From Hahella sp050299855 (lineage in GTDB: Bacteria > Pseudomonadota > Gammaproteobacteria > Pseudomonadales > Oleiphilaceae): 64,000 nt of DNA. The first letter of the stretch is position 1, and each line of letters begins with the position of its first letter. Position numbers and translations under genes: made by a program. A model generated the notes under the pieces. It saw only the letters and a list, made by a program, of their open reading frames with translations, ran no database searches and was not told the DNA's origin. Shown piece after piece: positions 1 to 9,799 of this stretch. The stretch is taken from NCBI GenBank assembly GCA_050299855.1, contig JBNKWQ010000048.1, positions 202,320-266,319 on the forward strand, read 5' to 3'.

Positions 1-383
1 TGACCAAAGTCTTCGTCCTGCACCGGTAAATCCCAGGCTGAGGAAATATCGATCAGACCACCGATTCCCCAGGTGGTATTAAATACAATCCGGTTAAAGG
101 TAATAGCTGACGCCCTGCCTTTAAGCTGAAATATATTGTTGGCCAGATGTGGAACATCCGCGAAGTTATGGAAGAAATTGGTGATCGCCTTATCCACGAA
201 GCCAGGTGTGATGAAACGGTATCCCTTGGCCACAGGCCTGAATACCCATCTGTCCAAAGTGTCATTGAAGACAAAGATCTTGCGGTTGAATGACTCCCAG
301 GGATCATCTGGGTGCTCATAAGCCGCCTGTACACTTCCTGTGATTAACATTGCGGCAGTCAATAGCCACACGCGGATATTCAT
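1..383 (-). CDS. mlaA: MlaA/VacJ family outer-membrane lipid-asymmetry protein, N-terminal 127 residues (cut by window edge)
   Basis: Reading leftward from ATG 383 gives a signal-peptide-like N-terminus followed by DPWESFNRKIFVFND and RPVAKGYRFITP, the hallmark N-terminal block of MlaA (E. coli has DPLEGFNRTMYNFN at the same place). The family sits in the outer membrane with porins and removes mislocalised phospholipids, passing them to MlaC and the MlaFEDB importer. An AGGAAGG ribosome site lies 7 bases before the ATG. The frame is open to base 1, so the C-terminal half is outside the window. Oddity: the signal sequence ends GSVQA-AYE with no lipobox cysteine, so unlike E. coli MlaA this copy looks cleaved by signal peptidase I rather than lipidated. 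Confidence 0.88.
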   Translation of the reverse strand, partial: MNIRVWLLTAAMLITGSVQAAYEHPDDPWESFNRKIFVFNDTLDRWVFRPVAKGYRFITPGFVDKAITNFFHNFADVPHLANNIFQLKGRASAITFNRIVFNTTWGIGGLIDISSAWDLPVQDEDFG

Positions 384-527
384 AATAATCCTTCCTGAAG
401 TACTAATTTATATGTCCATCTGAATAACATTGCGAGGGTTTCGCCAAAGTGGCTTGGTTAGACCATAAATTTGGGTAGACCACAAACTAGGTAAAAGCAT
501 ACCTTTGCCGGACTCCCTAGGTGCTCT

Positions 528-550
528 TCTGAAGACTTAACGTCTTCAGA
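528..550. repeat. 9-bp perfect inverted repeat, possible terminator
   Basis: TCTGAAGAC and GTCTTCAGA flank a 5-base TTAAC loop between the end of the ketoacyl synthase gene and the mlaA start. It could end transcription of the minus-strand synthase gene or sit in the mlaA leader. There is no clear T-run on either side, so a Rho-independent terminator is not proven. Confidence 0.4.
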
Positions 551-592
551 TCCATACTTAAAGGTTACCGACTAAGTCAGGCTTTGTTCAGA

Positions 593-1711
593 TCAAAGTT
601 TCCGAACAATTATGCTACCGGCAGAATAACCGGCACCGAATGAACAGATCACGCCCAGCGCCCCTTGAGCAAGATCCGCCTTGTTTTTATGAAAAGCAAT
701 AATCGACCCGGCTGAACTGGTATTGGCGTAGGTGTCCAGAATGGTTGGCGATTCTTCCTGGTTCGCCTCCCGACCAAGCACTTTCTTGGCAATCAGAATA
801 TTCATATTCAGATTAGCCTGATGCAACCAGAGACGACTTAAATCACTGGCAGAGATACCGTTCTCTTCTATGTGTTGCTGTATCATTTCGGATACCAACG
901 GCACCACTTCCTTGAATACTTTGCGGCCATTCTGAATAAAGAGCTTGTCTGGTGCATTAACTCCTTTCTCATCACAACGATTCAGAAAACCGAAATTGTT
1001 ACGGATATTGTTGGAGAAAAGAGTCTTCAGCTTGGTGCCCAGCACTTCAAAACCGGCAACCTTGGCACATTCTCCAGCTTCTAGAATAATTGCCGTACAG
1101 GCATCACCAAAAATAAAGTGGCTGTCACGGTCTTTAAAGTTCAAATGGCCACTGCAAATTTCAGGGTTTATCACTATAACCGCCTTGGCCGTGCCGGACT
1201 GTATGGCATTATAGGCGGCTTGAATACCGAAAGTGGCTGACGAACAAGCCACGTTCATGTCGTAAGCAAAACCATCAATGCCCAAAGCTGTCTGTACTTC
1301 CACAGAAATCGCAGGATATGCGCGCTGTAAATTGGAACAGGCAACGATGACAGCATCTACGTCCGAAGCCACTCTACCCGCTTGTTGTAAAGCTTCGTTT
1401 GCCGCAGCCACTGCCATTTCACACTGAATACTAGGCTCATCATTGCTTCGCTCAGGCAGGTAAGGTCGCATTCTATTCACATCCAGAATACCGTCCTTGT
1501 CCATTACATAACGGCTCTTAATACCTGAAGCTTTTTCAATAAACTCAACTGATGATCCCTGGAGCGGCTCAATTTCTCCAGCGGTAATAGCCTCAGCATG
1601 TTGCTGATTAAACTTTTCGACGTAGGCGTTGAACGAATCCACCAGCTCTTTATTGGAAATACTCTGTTCTGGTGTATATAGACCGGTACCACTAATCACT
1701 ACAGATTTCAC
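593..1711 (-). CDS. Beta-ketoacyl-ACP synthase III family protein
   Basis: A 372-residue thiolase-fold condensing enzyme. The FabH-type catalytic triad is visible: Cys156 in NVACSSATFG, His297 in LWLHQAN and Asn330 in TYANTSSAG. Such enzymes condense an acyl-CoA with malonyl-ACP. It is longer than E. coli FabH (317 residues) because of an N-terminal insertion at about residues 25-95, and it resembles the Pseudomonas-type long FabH paralogues, at least one of which is reported to feed beta-oxidation intermediates back into fatty-acid synthesis. Whether this copy prefers medium-chain acyl-CoA is inference. The start is GTG at 1711, supported by GAGG seven bases upstream. It is monocistronic as seen, with mlaA downstream on the same strand. 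Confidence 0.85.
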   Translation of the reverse strand: MKSVVISGTGLYTPEQSISNKELVDSFNAYVEKFNQQHAEAITAGEIEPLQGSSVEFIEKASGIKSRYVMDKDGILDVNRMRPYLPERSNDEPSIQCEMAVAAANEALQQAGRVASDVDAVIVACSNLQRAYPAISVEVQTALGIDGFAYDMNVACSSATFGIQAAYNAIQSGTAKAVIVINPEICSGHLNFKDRDSHFIFGDACTAIILEAGECAKVAGFEVLGTKLKTLFSNNIRNNFGFLNRCDEKGVNAPDKLFIQNGRKVFKEVVPLVSEMIQQHIEENGISASDLSRLWLHQANLNMNILIAKKVLGREANQEESPTILDTYANTSSAGSIIAFHKNKADLAQGALGVICSFGAGYSAGSIIVRKL

Positions 1712-2026
1712 AATTCTGCCTCTTTATCTTTATCACTGACCCAATTTTATACTTTCGAATCAGTACTCTTACCTTACGCATACCCATTCGCACAGAAGCG
1801 GAATCATACCACAACCACTTCATAAACCGGCCAGTTTGATACAGGCCTATTCACATTAAATTTAGTTGAACGGAGTAAAATTCTCCGACCTTAAGCGTAG
1901 CCCAAATCCACCAACAGCGCTGCTGTGAGACTACTTCGGATTACCAACTATTATCTCCTGCGACTGAAACTCTCGCCTGATGAGGCCTAACCCTATCTAG
2001 GTAAGCACAGGGTATGCCTGGAATAC
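1712..2026. other. 315-bp intergenic region between the synthase gene and hrpA
   Basis: This holds the leader of the minus-strand ketoacyl synthase gene and the 3' flank of hrpA. A TATAAA-like -10 element is readable on the minus strand about 30-40 bases upstream of the GTG start, but no convincing -35 accompanies it. A short CGGAG/CTCCG hairpin lies near 1870. No gene was recognised. Confidence 0.4.
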
Positions 2027-5000
2027 TCAAAAGCTGACCTTTTCCCATTGCTTTTCAATTCTCTTATCGGAAACACTCAACGCCGTGCCCAGCTTCTGGG
2101 CAAAACAGGATACCCGATACTCCTCCAGCATCCATCGATAGAGCACTAATTCGGGATCAGAGAGCCCCTCACGCTGATGTTTGGCCAAACGCTCTTCATA
2201 ACGCTGCCACATGGGCTCAATGATCCTTAAGAAGTCACGTTCCACCGAGACTTGCCGAGGCATTTTATCCAAACGCTCCTCAATGGCTGTCAGATAGCGG
2301 GGGTAGTGTTTAAGCCATTCACCCGGCACAGTCGTTAAAAAGCCCTCAAAAATCAGGTGGGCCAGTTGTTTTTTTACATCCGCCATAGACATAGCCAAGG
2401 CAAGCGCTGTGGATTTATTCAATACCTTGCTCAGAGCATGGTGCTGCTTAAGGATGTCATGCAGTAACAGACTGCGTTGCTCCGTTGCCGGCACCCATTC
2501 TGCTTTGCACGCCTGAATGCGAGCTCTAAATTCACCAGCATCAAGTAGTATGGGCTTTCCAGCCAGAAAAACCTCCACCGCTGAGCTGAGTATCAGGTCA
2601 TCTATTAAAGGATCCAATTTGCCCTTAGGCGCATAGTAAAGCCCGATCTCATTCAGTTTAGGGAGCTTCTTGCGCATATATTTCACAGTATCCGCCAGCT
2701 CAATCATTATTAGCCTGGCCACACCTGTCTGATGCTGCAGTATGGCATACTGTTCATCGAATCCCGCCGTGAGCGTTACGCTCTGACCTTGATCCCTCAG
2801 GTAAGGATATAAAAAAAGATTTGCCCCGCCTTGCACCACTTCCTGTTTGGCGGGAACGACCCCAAAATTCCAACTGGTCAGGCCTGCCTGTTCAGTAAAA
2901 AGTTCATTACTTTCGTTCGCTAACGATTCCTCTGCAACCTTCCCAACCTGACCTATCAGCTGGTGGTAGTCACGGCCACGGGCCAGCTCTTTACCGCTTT
3001 TATCCACCACGGCAATAGTAATTTTCAGGTGGTCAGGTAATGCCTCAACATTCCAACTCTCGGGTGCAATAGTGACGCCTGTCATCTTCCTTAACTGACG
3101 TCCTAACACCACCGTTAAGGGTTCATCTGTCATTTCCAGAGATTCCGCGGCGGCCTTGGCAAAATCAGGAACGGGTACAAAATTACGTCGGAGTGATTTG
3201 GGCAGGCTCCGAATCAGCGCCTCACATTTTTCCAGCAACATACCCGGCACCAGCCACTCCAATCGGCTTACCGGCAACTGCTGCAATGCCGCAGGCGGCA
3301 CCTTTAAAGTGACACCATCATTCTTTTGCCCGGGATTAAAGGCATAATCCAGCTTGAACCTTTGCCCACGCCACTGCAGATTGTCTGGAAACGCACTTTC
3401 CAACGGCACTTCAGGCCGATTCCGCAATAAATATTCCTCTGTCAGGACCAACTGCTTTTTATCATTGTCAGCTAGATATTTATACCAGTGTTCCAATGCT
3501 TTAACTGTGGTGATGTCTTTTGGCAAATGCTCATCATAGAATTGAAACAACACCTCATCTTCAATCAGCAGGTCCTTACGCCTGGTTTTTGCTTCCATCA
3601 ATTCAACCGCTTCGCGGTTTGAGGCATTCTCAGTAATAAAAGACAGGCGAGACTGAATTTCACCCTCAATTAATCCTTCCCTGATTAGCAATTCCCGGCA
3701 TAAAACAGGGTCAATCTTGCCGTAACTCACGGCCCGCCGTGGAACTACCACCAATCCATAAAGGGATATCTGGGCAAAAGCCTGCACTTCGCCGCGCTTT
3801 TTCGACCAATGCGGCTCCAGGTAGCTGGTTTTTAGTAAATGTGGAGCTATTTTCTCGATCCAAGCAGGTTCAATCCTGGCAATGGTCTTAGCAAACAAAC
3901 GACTGGTTTCCACCAGTTCTGCCGCCAGCATCCAGGGAAATCCTTTCTTGCGGATGCGCGATCCAGGAAACACCAGGAATTTTCGCTGTCTGGGCCCAAC
4001 GTACTCCTGCTTCTCATCTTTCTGGCCAACCTGGCTGATAAACCCTGTCAGTAGCGCTTTATGAATCTGGTCATAGGTTGCAGGTTCTGCATTCTCTTTA
4101 AACTCCAGTTCATGGCACAGAAGCAGCAATTGGCGATGGGTATCCCGCCATTCTTTAAGTCGCAGGAATGACAGAAAGTTTTTCTTGCACCAGTTTCTCA
4201 ACTGGCTGTTGGATAATTCCTGACGCTGAATCTCATATCCCTGCCAGAGATTTAGAAAATCCAGGAATTCTGACTGCTCATCTGACCATTGGGCATGCTT
4301 TTGGTCGGCAGCCTGTTGGCTTTCATGGGGACGTTCCCGTGCGTCCTGAGTGGCAAGAGCAGAAACAATAATCAGCACTTCTTTGAGACACTGCTGCTCT
4401 GAAGCGGCGAGTATTATCCTTGCCAGCCGCGTGTCCACTGGGAATCGGGCGAGCTGCCTCCCGGTAGCCGTCAGTTTGCGCTCGTTTGAAACCGCTCCAA
4501 TCTCCTCCAGCAACTTGTAACCATCGTTAATGAACCTTTTATCCGGCGGTTGCATGAAGGGAAACTTTGTAACATCCCCCAGCTTTAAAGCCAGCATCTG
4601 TAAAATCACATTGCCCAGGTTGGTGCGAAGAATTTCCGGATCGGTAAATTCCGGACGGGAGCTAAAGTCCTCCTCACTGTAGAGTCGGAAGCAGACTCCT
4701 TCCTCGACCCGACCACAGCGCCCGGTACGCTGCCAGGCACTGGCCTGGGAAACAGCCTCTATCGGCAATCGCTGTACTTTGGAACGGTAGGAATAGCGGC
4801 TGATGCGAACTTCACCGGGATCAATCACATAACGGATACCCGGAACCGTCAGGGAGGTTTCGGCAACGTTGGTGGACAGCACAATGCGTCTTCCCGCGTG
4901 CGACTGAAATATCCTGTTTTGTTCCTGATGACTCAGGCGAGCATACAACGGCAGCACTTCGGTGTTGCGCAATTCCGCTCTACGGATAATCTGAGCGGTT

Positions 5001-5899
5001 TCACGGATTTCACGCTCCCCTACCAGGAAGATAAGAACATCGCCGGGGGATTTACCCGTCGCACGTTCCAGTTGTTCTATTTCTTCCAGCGTACTAAGAA
5101 TGCCATCCTGCAGTGAAAGGTCATTGTCACTCTCTTCTCCACCCACCAATGGACGGTACCGCACCTCAACCGGATATGTTCGACCTGAAACTTCCACGAC
5201 GGGTGCGCCGCTAAAGTGTTTGGAAAAACGCTCCACATCGATAGTAGCCGATGTAATGATCACCTTCAGGTCAGGACGCTTGGGCAACAGGCTTTTGAGA
5301 TAACCCAACAGGAAGTCTATGTTGAGGGAACGTTCGTGGGCTTCATCGATAATGATCGTATCGTAACGGCTCAGAAAACGGTCATGCTGGGTTTCGGCCA
5401 ACAAAATACCGTCTGTCATCACCTTTATCAGGGTATTGGGTGTACTCTGGTCGCTGAACCGAATTTGAAATCCCACCTGCTCACCGAGCTTGCAGGACAA
5501 CTCTTCTGCAAGACGATTAGCCACGGCTCTGGCCGCAATCCTGCGCGGCTGAGTATGGCCGATCATGCCGCTGACACCACGCCCCAAATCCAGACATAAC
5601 TTGGGTAATTGGGTGGTTTTACCTGAGCCGGTTTCCCCGGCAATGATAACAACCTGGTGTTCATCGATCGCAGCGCGAATATCCTGCAGGCGATCTACAA
5701 CTGGCAAGGTCTCCGGATAGCTGACCTTGGGCACTTGCTGCAGTCTCTCCTCACGCTTGGCGCTGGAGGCTGTGACCTTGTCCCAAAACTGTTTGAGATC
5801 CTTATCCGCTGCCGAACTTCGAGCGTTAAGAGAATGCCATTGGCGTTGTAGGTAGTGCCTGTCTTTAGACAACACATTGCTGGGATTAAAGGATTCCAC
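2027..5899 (-). CDS. hrpA: ATP-dependent RNA helicase HrpA (DEAH box)
   Basis: At 1290 residues it is close to E. coli HrpA (1300). Walker A GETGSGKTT is at residues 88-96 and the DEAH box at 185-188 (IIIDEAHERS). The QRTGRCGR motif VI follows, then the helicase-associated and OB-fold regions and the long C-terminal extension typical of bacterial HrpA. The family unwinds RNA with ATP; E. coli HrpA resolves stalled ribosomes and has been linked to fimbrial mRNA processing. The start used is GTG 5899 with only a weak GAG upstream. Only shadow reading frames lie opposite. It appears to be a single-gene unit separated by about 195 bp from fadD. Confidence 0.95.
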   Translation of the reverse strand: MESFNPSNVLSKDRHYLQRQWHSLNARSSAADKDLKQFWDKVTASSAKREERLQQVPKVSYPETLPVVDRLQDIRAAIDEHQVVIIAGETGSGKTTQLPKLCLDLGRGVSGMIGHTQPRRIAARAVANRLAEELSCKLGEQVGFQIRFSDQSTPNTLIKVMTDGILLAETQHDRFLSRYDTIIIDEAHERSLNIDFLLGYLKSLLPKRPDLKVIITSATIDVERFSKHFSGAPVVEVSGRTYPVEVRYRPLVGGEESDNDLSLQDGILSTLEEIEQLERATGKSPGDVLIFLVGEREIRETAQIIRRAELRNTEVLPLYARLSHQEQNRIFQSHAGRRIVLSTNVAETSLTVPGIRYVIDPGEVRISRYSYRSKVQRLPIEAVSQASAWQRTGRCGRVEEGVCFRLYSEEDFSSRPEFTDPEILRTNLGNVILQMLALKLGDVTKFPFMQPPDKRFINDGYKLLEEIGAVSNERKLTATGRQLARFPVDTRLARIILAASEQQCLKEVLIIVSALATQDARERPHESQQAADQKHAQWSDEQSEFLDFLNLWQGYEIQRQELSNSQLRNWCKKNFLSFLRLKEWRDTHRQLLLLCHELEFKENAEPATYDQIHKALLTGFISQVGQKDEKQEYVGPRQRKFLVFPGSRIRKKGFPWMLAAELVETSRLFAKTIARIEPAWIEKIAPHLLKTSYLEPHWSKKRGEVQAFAQISLYGLVVVPRRAVSYGKIDPVLCRELLIREGLIEGEIQSRLSFITENASNREAVELMEAKTRRKDLLIEDEVLFQFYDEHLPKDITTVKALEHWYKYLADNDKKQLVLTEEYLLRNRPEVPLESAFPDNLQWRGQRFKLDYAFNPGQKNDGVTLKVPPAALQQLPVSRLEWLVPGMLLEKCEALIRSLPKSLRRNFVPVPDFAKAAAESLEMTDEPLTVVLGRQLRKMTGVTIAPESWNVEALPDHLKITIAVVDKSGKELARGRDYHQLIGQVGKVAEESLANESNELFTEQAGLTSWNFGVVPAKQEVVQGGANLFLYPYLRDQGQSVTLTAGFDEQYAILQHQTGVARLIMIELADTVKYMRKKLPKLNEIGLYYAPKGKLDPLIDDLILSSAVEVFLAGKPILLDAGEFRARIQACKAEWVPATEQRSLLLHDILKQHHALSKVLNKSTALALAMSMADVKKQLAHLIFEGFLTTVPGEWLKHYPRYLTAIEERLDKMPRQVSVERDFLRIIEPMWQRYEERLAKHQREGLSDPELVLYRWMLEEYRVSCFAQKLGTALSVSDKRIEKQWEKVSF

Positions 5900-6064
5900 G
5901 GAAACTCTTTTTAAATATTGCTTAAAATTTGATTTCTATGGGGGCGAATAATACTGGGAACCACTTTATCTGCAAGCTGCTTAAAAAAGAAAAGGCCGGT
6001 AAAGACCGACCAGACTAGAGTCCAACATACTAGTGTGTCCAGAGGACACTAGCGTGTGCAGAGA

Positions 6065-6098
6065 CTAGGAGGCTGTCGGACTTAAGACAGGCTCCTAG
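6065..6098 (-). terminator. 13-bp imperfect inverted repeat at the fadD 3' end
   Basis: Arms CTAGGAGGCTGTC and GACAGGCTCCTAG (one mismatch) enclose an 8-base loop and overlap the fadD stop codon. A second partial palindrome (GTGTCC-AGA-GGACAC, about 6036-6050) follows. No T-run is present, so this may be an mRNA 3'-end stabiliser or a Rho-linked end rather than a classical terminator. Confidence 0.4.
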
Positions 6099-7780
6099 GC
6101 TGCCTCACTTTGCTTTTTTATCTCCGCATCCCGAAGTTCCCGGCGCAATATTTTGCCCACGTTGGTCTTGGGTAGCTCATCCCTGAATTCGATAAACTTA
6201 GGCACCTTATAGGCAGTCAGGCGTTCGCGACAGAACTCTTTAAGGGCACCTTCGGAAAGGTTCGGATTCCCTTTAATTACGAATACCTTAACAACTTCCC
6301 CGCTTTTCAGATCCGGTACACCGATAGCGGCACATTCCAGCACATCAGGGTGACTGGACACGACATCCTCAATTTCATTGGGATAAACATTAAACCCAGA
6401 GACCAGAATCATATCTTTTTTGCGATCGACGATGCGCAGGTAGCCGTCATTCTGCACCATCGCTATATCACCGGTTTTCAGCCAGCCATCTTCTGTCATG
6501 GTTTTGGCAGTTTCATCAGGACGCTGCCAATACCCCTTCATAACCTGTGGGCCCCGGACACAAAGCTCTCCCGCTTCGCCTACCGAAAGCTCTTTGCCCT
6601 CATCATCAATGATTTTCACCATTGTGCTGGGAATCGGCAAGCCAATGGTGCCAATTTGAATGGCGTTCATAGGATTGATGGAAATAACCGGTGAGGTCTC
6701 CGTCATGCCATAACCTTCCGTCACGTCACATCCGGTGGCAGCTTTCCAGAGCTTGGCGGTATCTGAAGTTAAGGCCATACCACCCGCCGCAGTGATTTTA
6801 AGATGGCTGAAGTCCACTTCCTTAAAGCCATCATAATTACATAGAGCAATGAATAAGGTGTTGATGCCGAGGAATCCGGTGAACTCCCATTTCTGCAGCT
6901 CTTTCACGAATCCCTCGAAATCACGAGGATTAGGAATCAGTACGCTGTGATTGCCGGTTTCCAGCATGATGCCGCAGTTCATCGTAAAGGAGTAAATGTG
7001 GTAAAGGGGCAGAGGCGCAATGATCGTTTCGCAGCCTTCGCCCAAACGAACCGTCAGCAAAGGTTTAAGTTGCAGGACATTGGCGACCAGGTTGGCATGG
7101 GTCAGCATCGCTCCTTTGGCCACACCAGTGGTGCCACCGGTGTACTGCAGTACCGCCAGATCGTCGCGTTTGACTTTGACAGGTGCAAATTTGGATTTCG
7201 CGCCCAGGCCCAGTGCCTTATTAAAGCCAATCGCCTGTGGAATATCGTAGGGCGGGACCATTTTCTTGATATACCTGACCGCCTTGTTCATGACAAAGCG
7301 CTTCAGCGGTGAGTGCATGTCGCCAAGTTCAGTAACGATGACTGTTTCAATACCTGTGTGTGGCAACACTTCTTGAGCCGCAGCGGCCATATTCGCCAAA
7401 ACCACCAGTGCTTTGGCTCCTGAATCATTGAATTGGTGCTCCATTTCGCGCGCGGTGTACAACGGATTGGTATTAACGACCACCATTCCGGCCCGCATAG
7501 CGCCAAAAACAACAATGGGGTATTGCAACAGATTGGGCAATTGCACCGCAATCCGATCACCTCGTTTGAGGTTGGTGTGATTTTGCAGAAAAGCCGCAAA
7601 CTGACGACTTAGCAAATCCAGTTCCTGATAAGTGATAGTGCTTCCCAATGCAGAAAAGGCCGGCTTGGGGGCATAGCGCTGGCAGGACTGTTCAAACATA
7701 TCCACAACGGATGAATACTTACTCAGTTCGACTTCTGCGGGAATTCCCGGGGGGTATTTGTCCCTGAAAAAATTCTCCAT
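6095..7780 (-). CDS. fadD: Long-chain fatty-acid-CoA ligase FadD
   Basis: A 561-residue ANL-superfamily acyl-CoA synthetase that activates fatty acids with ATP and CoA for beta-oxidation at the inner membrane. The P-loop-like motif YTGGTTGVAKG lies at residues 213-223. GYGMTETSPV, the adenylate-binding LKTGDIA and the C-terminal lysine region PKTNVGKILRREL are all present. The N-terminus MENFFRDKYPPGIP matches the canonical FadD start. I chose ATG 7780 over a TTG 15 bases upstream because GGGAG is placed 8 bases before the ATG. It is divergent from a hydrolase gene across a 405-bp spacer where fatty-acid-responsive control would be expected. No operator could be assigned with confidence. Confidence 0.94.
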   Translation of the reverse strand: MENFFRDKYPPGIPAEVELSKYSSVVDMFEQSCQRYAPKPAFSALGSTITYQELDLLSRQFAAFLQNHTNLKRGDRIAVQLPNLLQYPIVVFGAMRAGMVVVNTNPLYTAREMEHQFNDSGAKALVVLANMAAAAQEVLPHTGIETVIVTELGDMHSPLKRFVMNKAVRYIKKMVPPYDIPQAIGFNKALGLGAKSKFAPVKVKRDDLAVLQYTGGTTGVAKGAMLTHANLVANVLQLKPLLTVRLGEGCETIIAPLPLYHIYSFTMNCGIMLETGNHSVLIPNPRDFEGFVKELQKWEFTGFLGINTLFIALCNYDGFKEVDFSHLKITAAGGMALTSDTAKLWKAATGCDVTEGYGMTETSPVISINPMNAIQIGTIGLPIPSTMVKIIDDEGKELSVGEAGELCVRGPQVMKGYWQRPDETAKTMTEDGWLKTGDIAMVQNDGYLRIVDRKKDMILVSGFNVYPNEIEDVVSSHPDVLECAAIGVPDLKSGEVVKVFVIKGNPNLSEGALKEFCRERLTAYKVPKFIEFRDELPKTNVGKILRRELRDAEIKKQSEAA

Positions 7781-8185
7781 ACACCTGTCTCCCAATACAA
7801 TCTCGTAATGTTCATTCTTTTTTTAGGATTATCACTCTTAGATCTAACCACAGGGGCTTAGAGCGAACACCATACCGGCTATTGCTGTCCAACATCGTTT
7901 GTCAAAGTAGAAAGTTGAAACTGACACATCCCCTATTTGGGGCAGGACAATCAGTGCGGATAGTGTTGTTATTTCGGCGGATAAGAATAACAGCTTTGCG
8001 ACGTACAACATAGACAAAGGTATGATAATTGGTACCTTATCGCCCTGTAAGATAACTGTTGCTCATGTTTTGTGAGCCAGACAAACCACCGGATAGTCAG
8101 GAATTGAGCACCTTAAACAAACACAGATTGCCAGCTGTTCAAAACTCGGCAACAATCAGAAAAAAATAGGCAAGAGAACCTCAGG
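7781..8185. promoter_or_regulatory. Divergent control region, fadD and alpha/beta hydrolase
   Basis: A 405-bp AT-rich spacer between two divergent lipid-metabolism genes. It contains a run of seven T near 7820, short palindromes (CCCC-tattt-GGGG near 7945, a GGTA...TACC arm pair near 8020-8035 and GCTCA...TGAGC near 8064) but no clear FadR or PsrA site by eye. It must hold both promoters. I see no small gene. Confidence 0.5.
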
Positions 8186-9163
8186 ATGCAGTACCAGGAA
8201 GACACCACCCTCGCCAGAGACGGCCACGAAATCCCAGTGTACATATGGAGAGCCTCCAAACAAGCAGCCCCGCAAGGGGTTCTGCAAATTGTGCACGGCC
8301 TGGCGGAGCATGGCGCTCGTTATAGCCACCTCGCAGCGACGATGACGGCCAAGGGTTATACCGTGATAGCCCACGACCACCGCGGGCATGGCCGCAGCGC
8401 TCAAAAAGGACTGCTTGGCCATTATGATGATCACCTTGGGTGGAACAAGGTCGTTGGCGATGTCGCCACTATTTATCAACAGGCATCCACTATTGCCAAG
8501 GGCAAACCACATTTCCTGCTGGCCCACAGCATGGGCTCTTTTATCACCATGCAGTTTCTTATGGACTATCCGGCAGCTCTTAATGGCGTCATCCTGTCTG
8601 GAAGCAATTATTCACCTCCCCTCAAATACCGGGTTGCCGCCAATATTGCGCGAGCGGAAAAACTAATGTTTGGCGGCCAACACCGAAGCAAACTTTTGGA
8701 TCATTTATCTTTCGGCTCATTTAATGGTCATTTCAAACCCTCCAGAACAACCCACGACTGGCTTTCCCGTAATCATGAGCAAGTTGACCGATACTTGCAG
8801 GACCCGGCCTGTGGTTTTATAGCTACCACTCAGCTTTGGTGCGATTTCCTCGAGGGTCTCAGCAATATCTCCACCCCCTCCAACCTGAAAAAGATCAACT
8901 CTACACTACCGATTTTTCTGCTCGCGGGGGAAAGAGATCCTGTGGGAAATATGGGGGATGGTGTGCTGGCACTTTCGAAACGACTTAAGAGAGCCGGCAT
9001 CAAGGACATTACGTGTACTCTCTACCCTGATGGACGCCACGAAATGCTTAATGAGAACAATGCTCTACAGGTGGAAAGCGATATATGCTACTGGATCGAA
9101 TCACATTCACCAGCGGAACAGCAAGAGACTAACAAATCATTGCAACCAATGGCGCTAAATTGA
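8186..9163 (+). CDS. Alpha/beta hydrolase, lysophospholipase/monoacylglycerol lipase family
   Basis: A 325-residue serine hydrolase. The nucleophile is Ser115 in LLAHSMGSF, with Asp251 in GERDPVG and His285 in PDGRHEML completing the triad. The oxyanion region HGLAEHGARY and HDHRGHGRS are typical of the PldB/monoacylglycerol lipase (Hydrolase_4) group. There is no signal peptide, so it is probably cytoplasmic. It likely releases fatty acids from monoacyl lipids, which fits its position divergent from fadD and 47 bp upstream of an R-hydratase gene, plausibly co-transcribed. The substrate is not defined by sequence. The start ATG 8186 follows a CAGG-type ribosome site. Confidence 0.85.
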   Translation: MQYQEDTTLARDGHEIPVYIWRASKQAAPQGVLQIVHGLAEHGARYSHLAATMTAKGYTVIAHDHRGHGRSAQKGLLGHYDDHLGWNKVVGDVATIYQQASTIAKGKPHFLLAHSMGSFITMQFLMDYPAALNGVILSGSNYSPPLKYRVAANIARAEKLMFGGQHRSKLLDHLSFGSFNGHFKPSRTTHDWLSRNHEQVDRYLQDPACGFIATTQLWCDFLEGLSNISTPSNLKKINSTLPIFLLAGERDPVGNMGDGVLALSKRLKRAGIKDITCTLYPDGRHEMLNENNALQVESDICYWIESHSPAEQQETNKSLQPMALN

Positions 9164-9210
9164 ACTAAACTTGTGGGATCAAACCGCAAGAAAAGGCTGA
9201 AACCTACGCT

Positions 9211-9699
9211 ATGGATGTATTAGAGAATTTTACTTACGACGAGCTTAATGTGGGCGACTCCGCCACTTATGCGAAAACCCTGACTGAAGAGCACATAATT
9301 CTTTTCGCTGCGGCATCAGGGGACCTGAATCCGGTACATCTGGATCCCAAGTATGCTGAGACCACCATATTCAAAGAGCGAATCGCGCACGGCATGTGGT
9401 CCGGCGGGCTGATTTCAGCAGCAATAGCCACCGTACTACCCGGCCCCGGGTCCATCTATCTGGAACAAAGTATCGCGTTCCTCAAACCCGTTAAAATTCA
9501 GGATGTCCTGACGGCAACCATCACAGTTGCGGAAAAACTTCCGAAAGGACGCGTGGTGCTGGATTGTGAGATTTACAATCAGAATGGCGAAAAAGTAGTT
9601 ACCGGAAGGGCTAAGGTTATTGCCCCAAAAGAGAAACTTTCTCTGGATGCAGCCGAGCTGCCTGCAATTTCAATCGGCGACAAAACCGCAGAACACTAA
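9211..9699 (+). CDS. MaoC-family (R)-specific enoyl-CoA hydratase, PhaJ-like
   Basis: A 162-residue hot-dog-fold protein carrying the hydratase-2 signature SGDLNPVHLD, with the catalytic pair Asp38 and His43, and the following IAHGMWSGGL helix. The family hydrates trans-2-enoyl-CoA to (R)-3-hydroxyacyl-CoA, linking beta-oxidation to polyhydroxyalkanoate or other R-specific pathways. The C-terminus extends about 25 residues past the usual PhaJ end. It is the last gene of a two-gene unit with the hydrolase and is followed by a strong terminator. No PHA synthase is in the window, so a PHA role is inference. Confidence 0.87.
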   Translation: MDVLENFTYDELNVGDSATYAKTLTEEHIILFAAASGDLNPVHLDPKYAETTIFKERIAHGMWSGGLISAAIATVLPGPGSIYLEQSIAFLKPVKIQDVLTATITVAEKLPKGRVVLDCEIYNQNGEKVVTGRAKVIAPKEKLSLDAAELPAISIGDKTAEH

Positions 9700-9717
9700 T
9701 GTTAACCGGCATCAGAT

Positions 9718-9752
9718 AAAAAAGGCCGGTGCTAATACCCCGGCCTTTTTTC
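9718..9752. terminator. Bidirectional Rho-independent terminator
   Basis: A GC-rich stem AAAGGCCGG / CCGGCCTTT with a 10-base loop and T-runs on both strands lies between the convergent hydratase gene and cluster A, so it can terminate both. Confidence 0.88.
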
Positions 9753-9799
9753 TTTATACCTGTATGAATATTTCTCCAAGCAGATATATTCGAGCAGAA

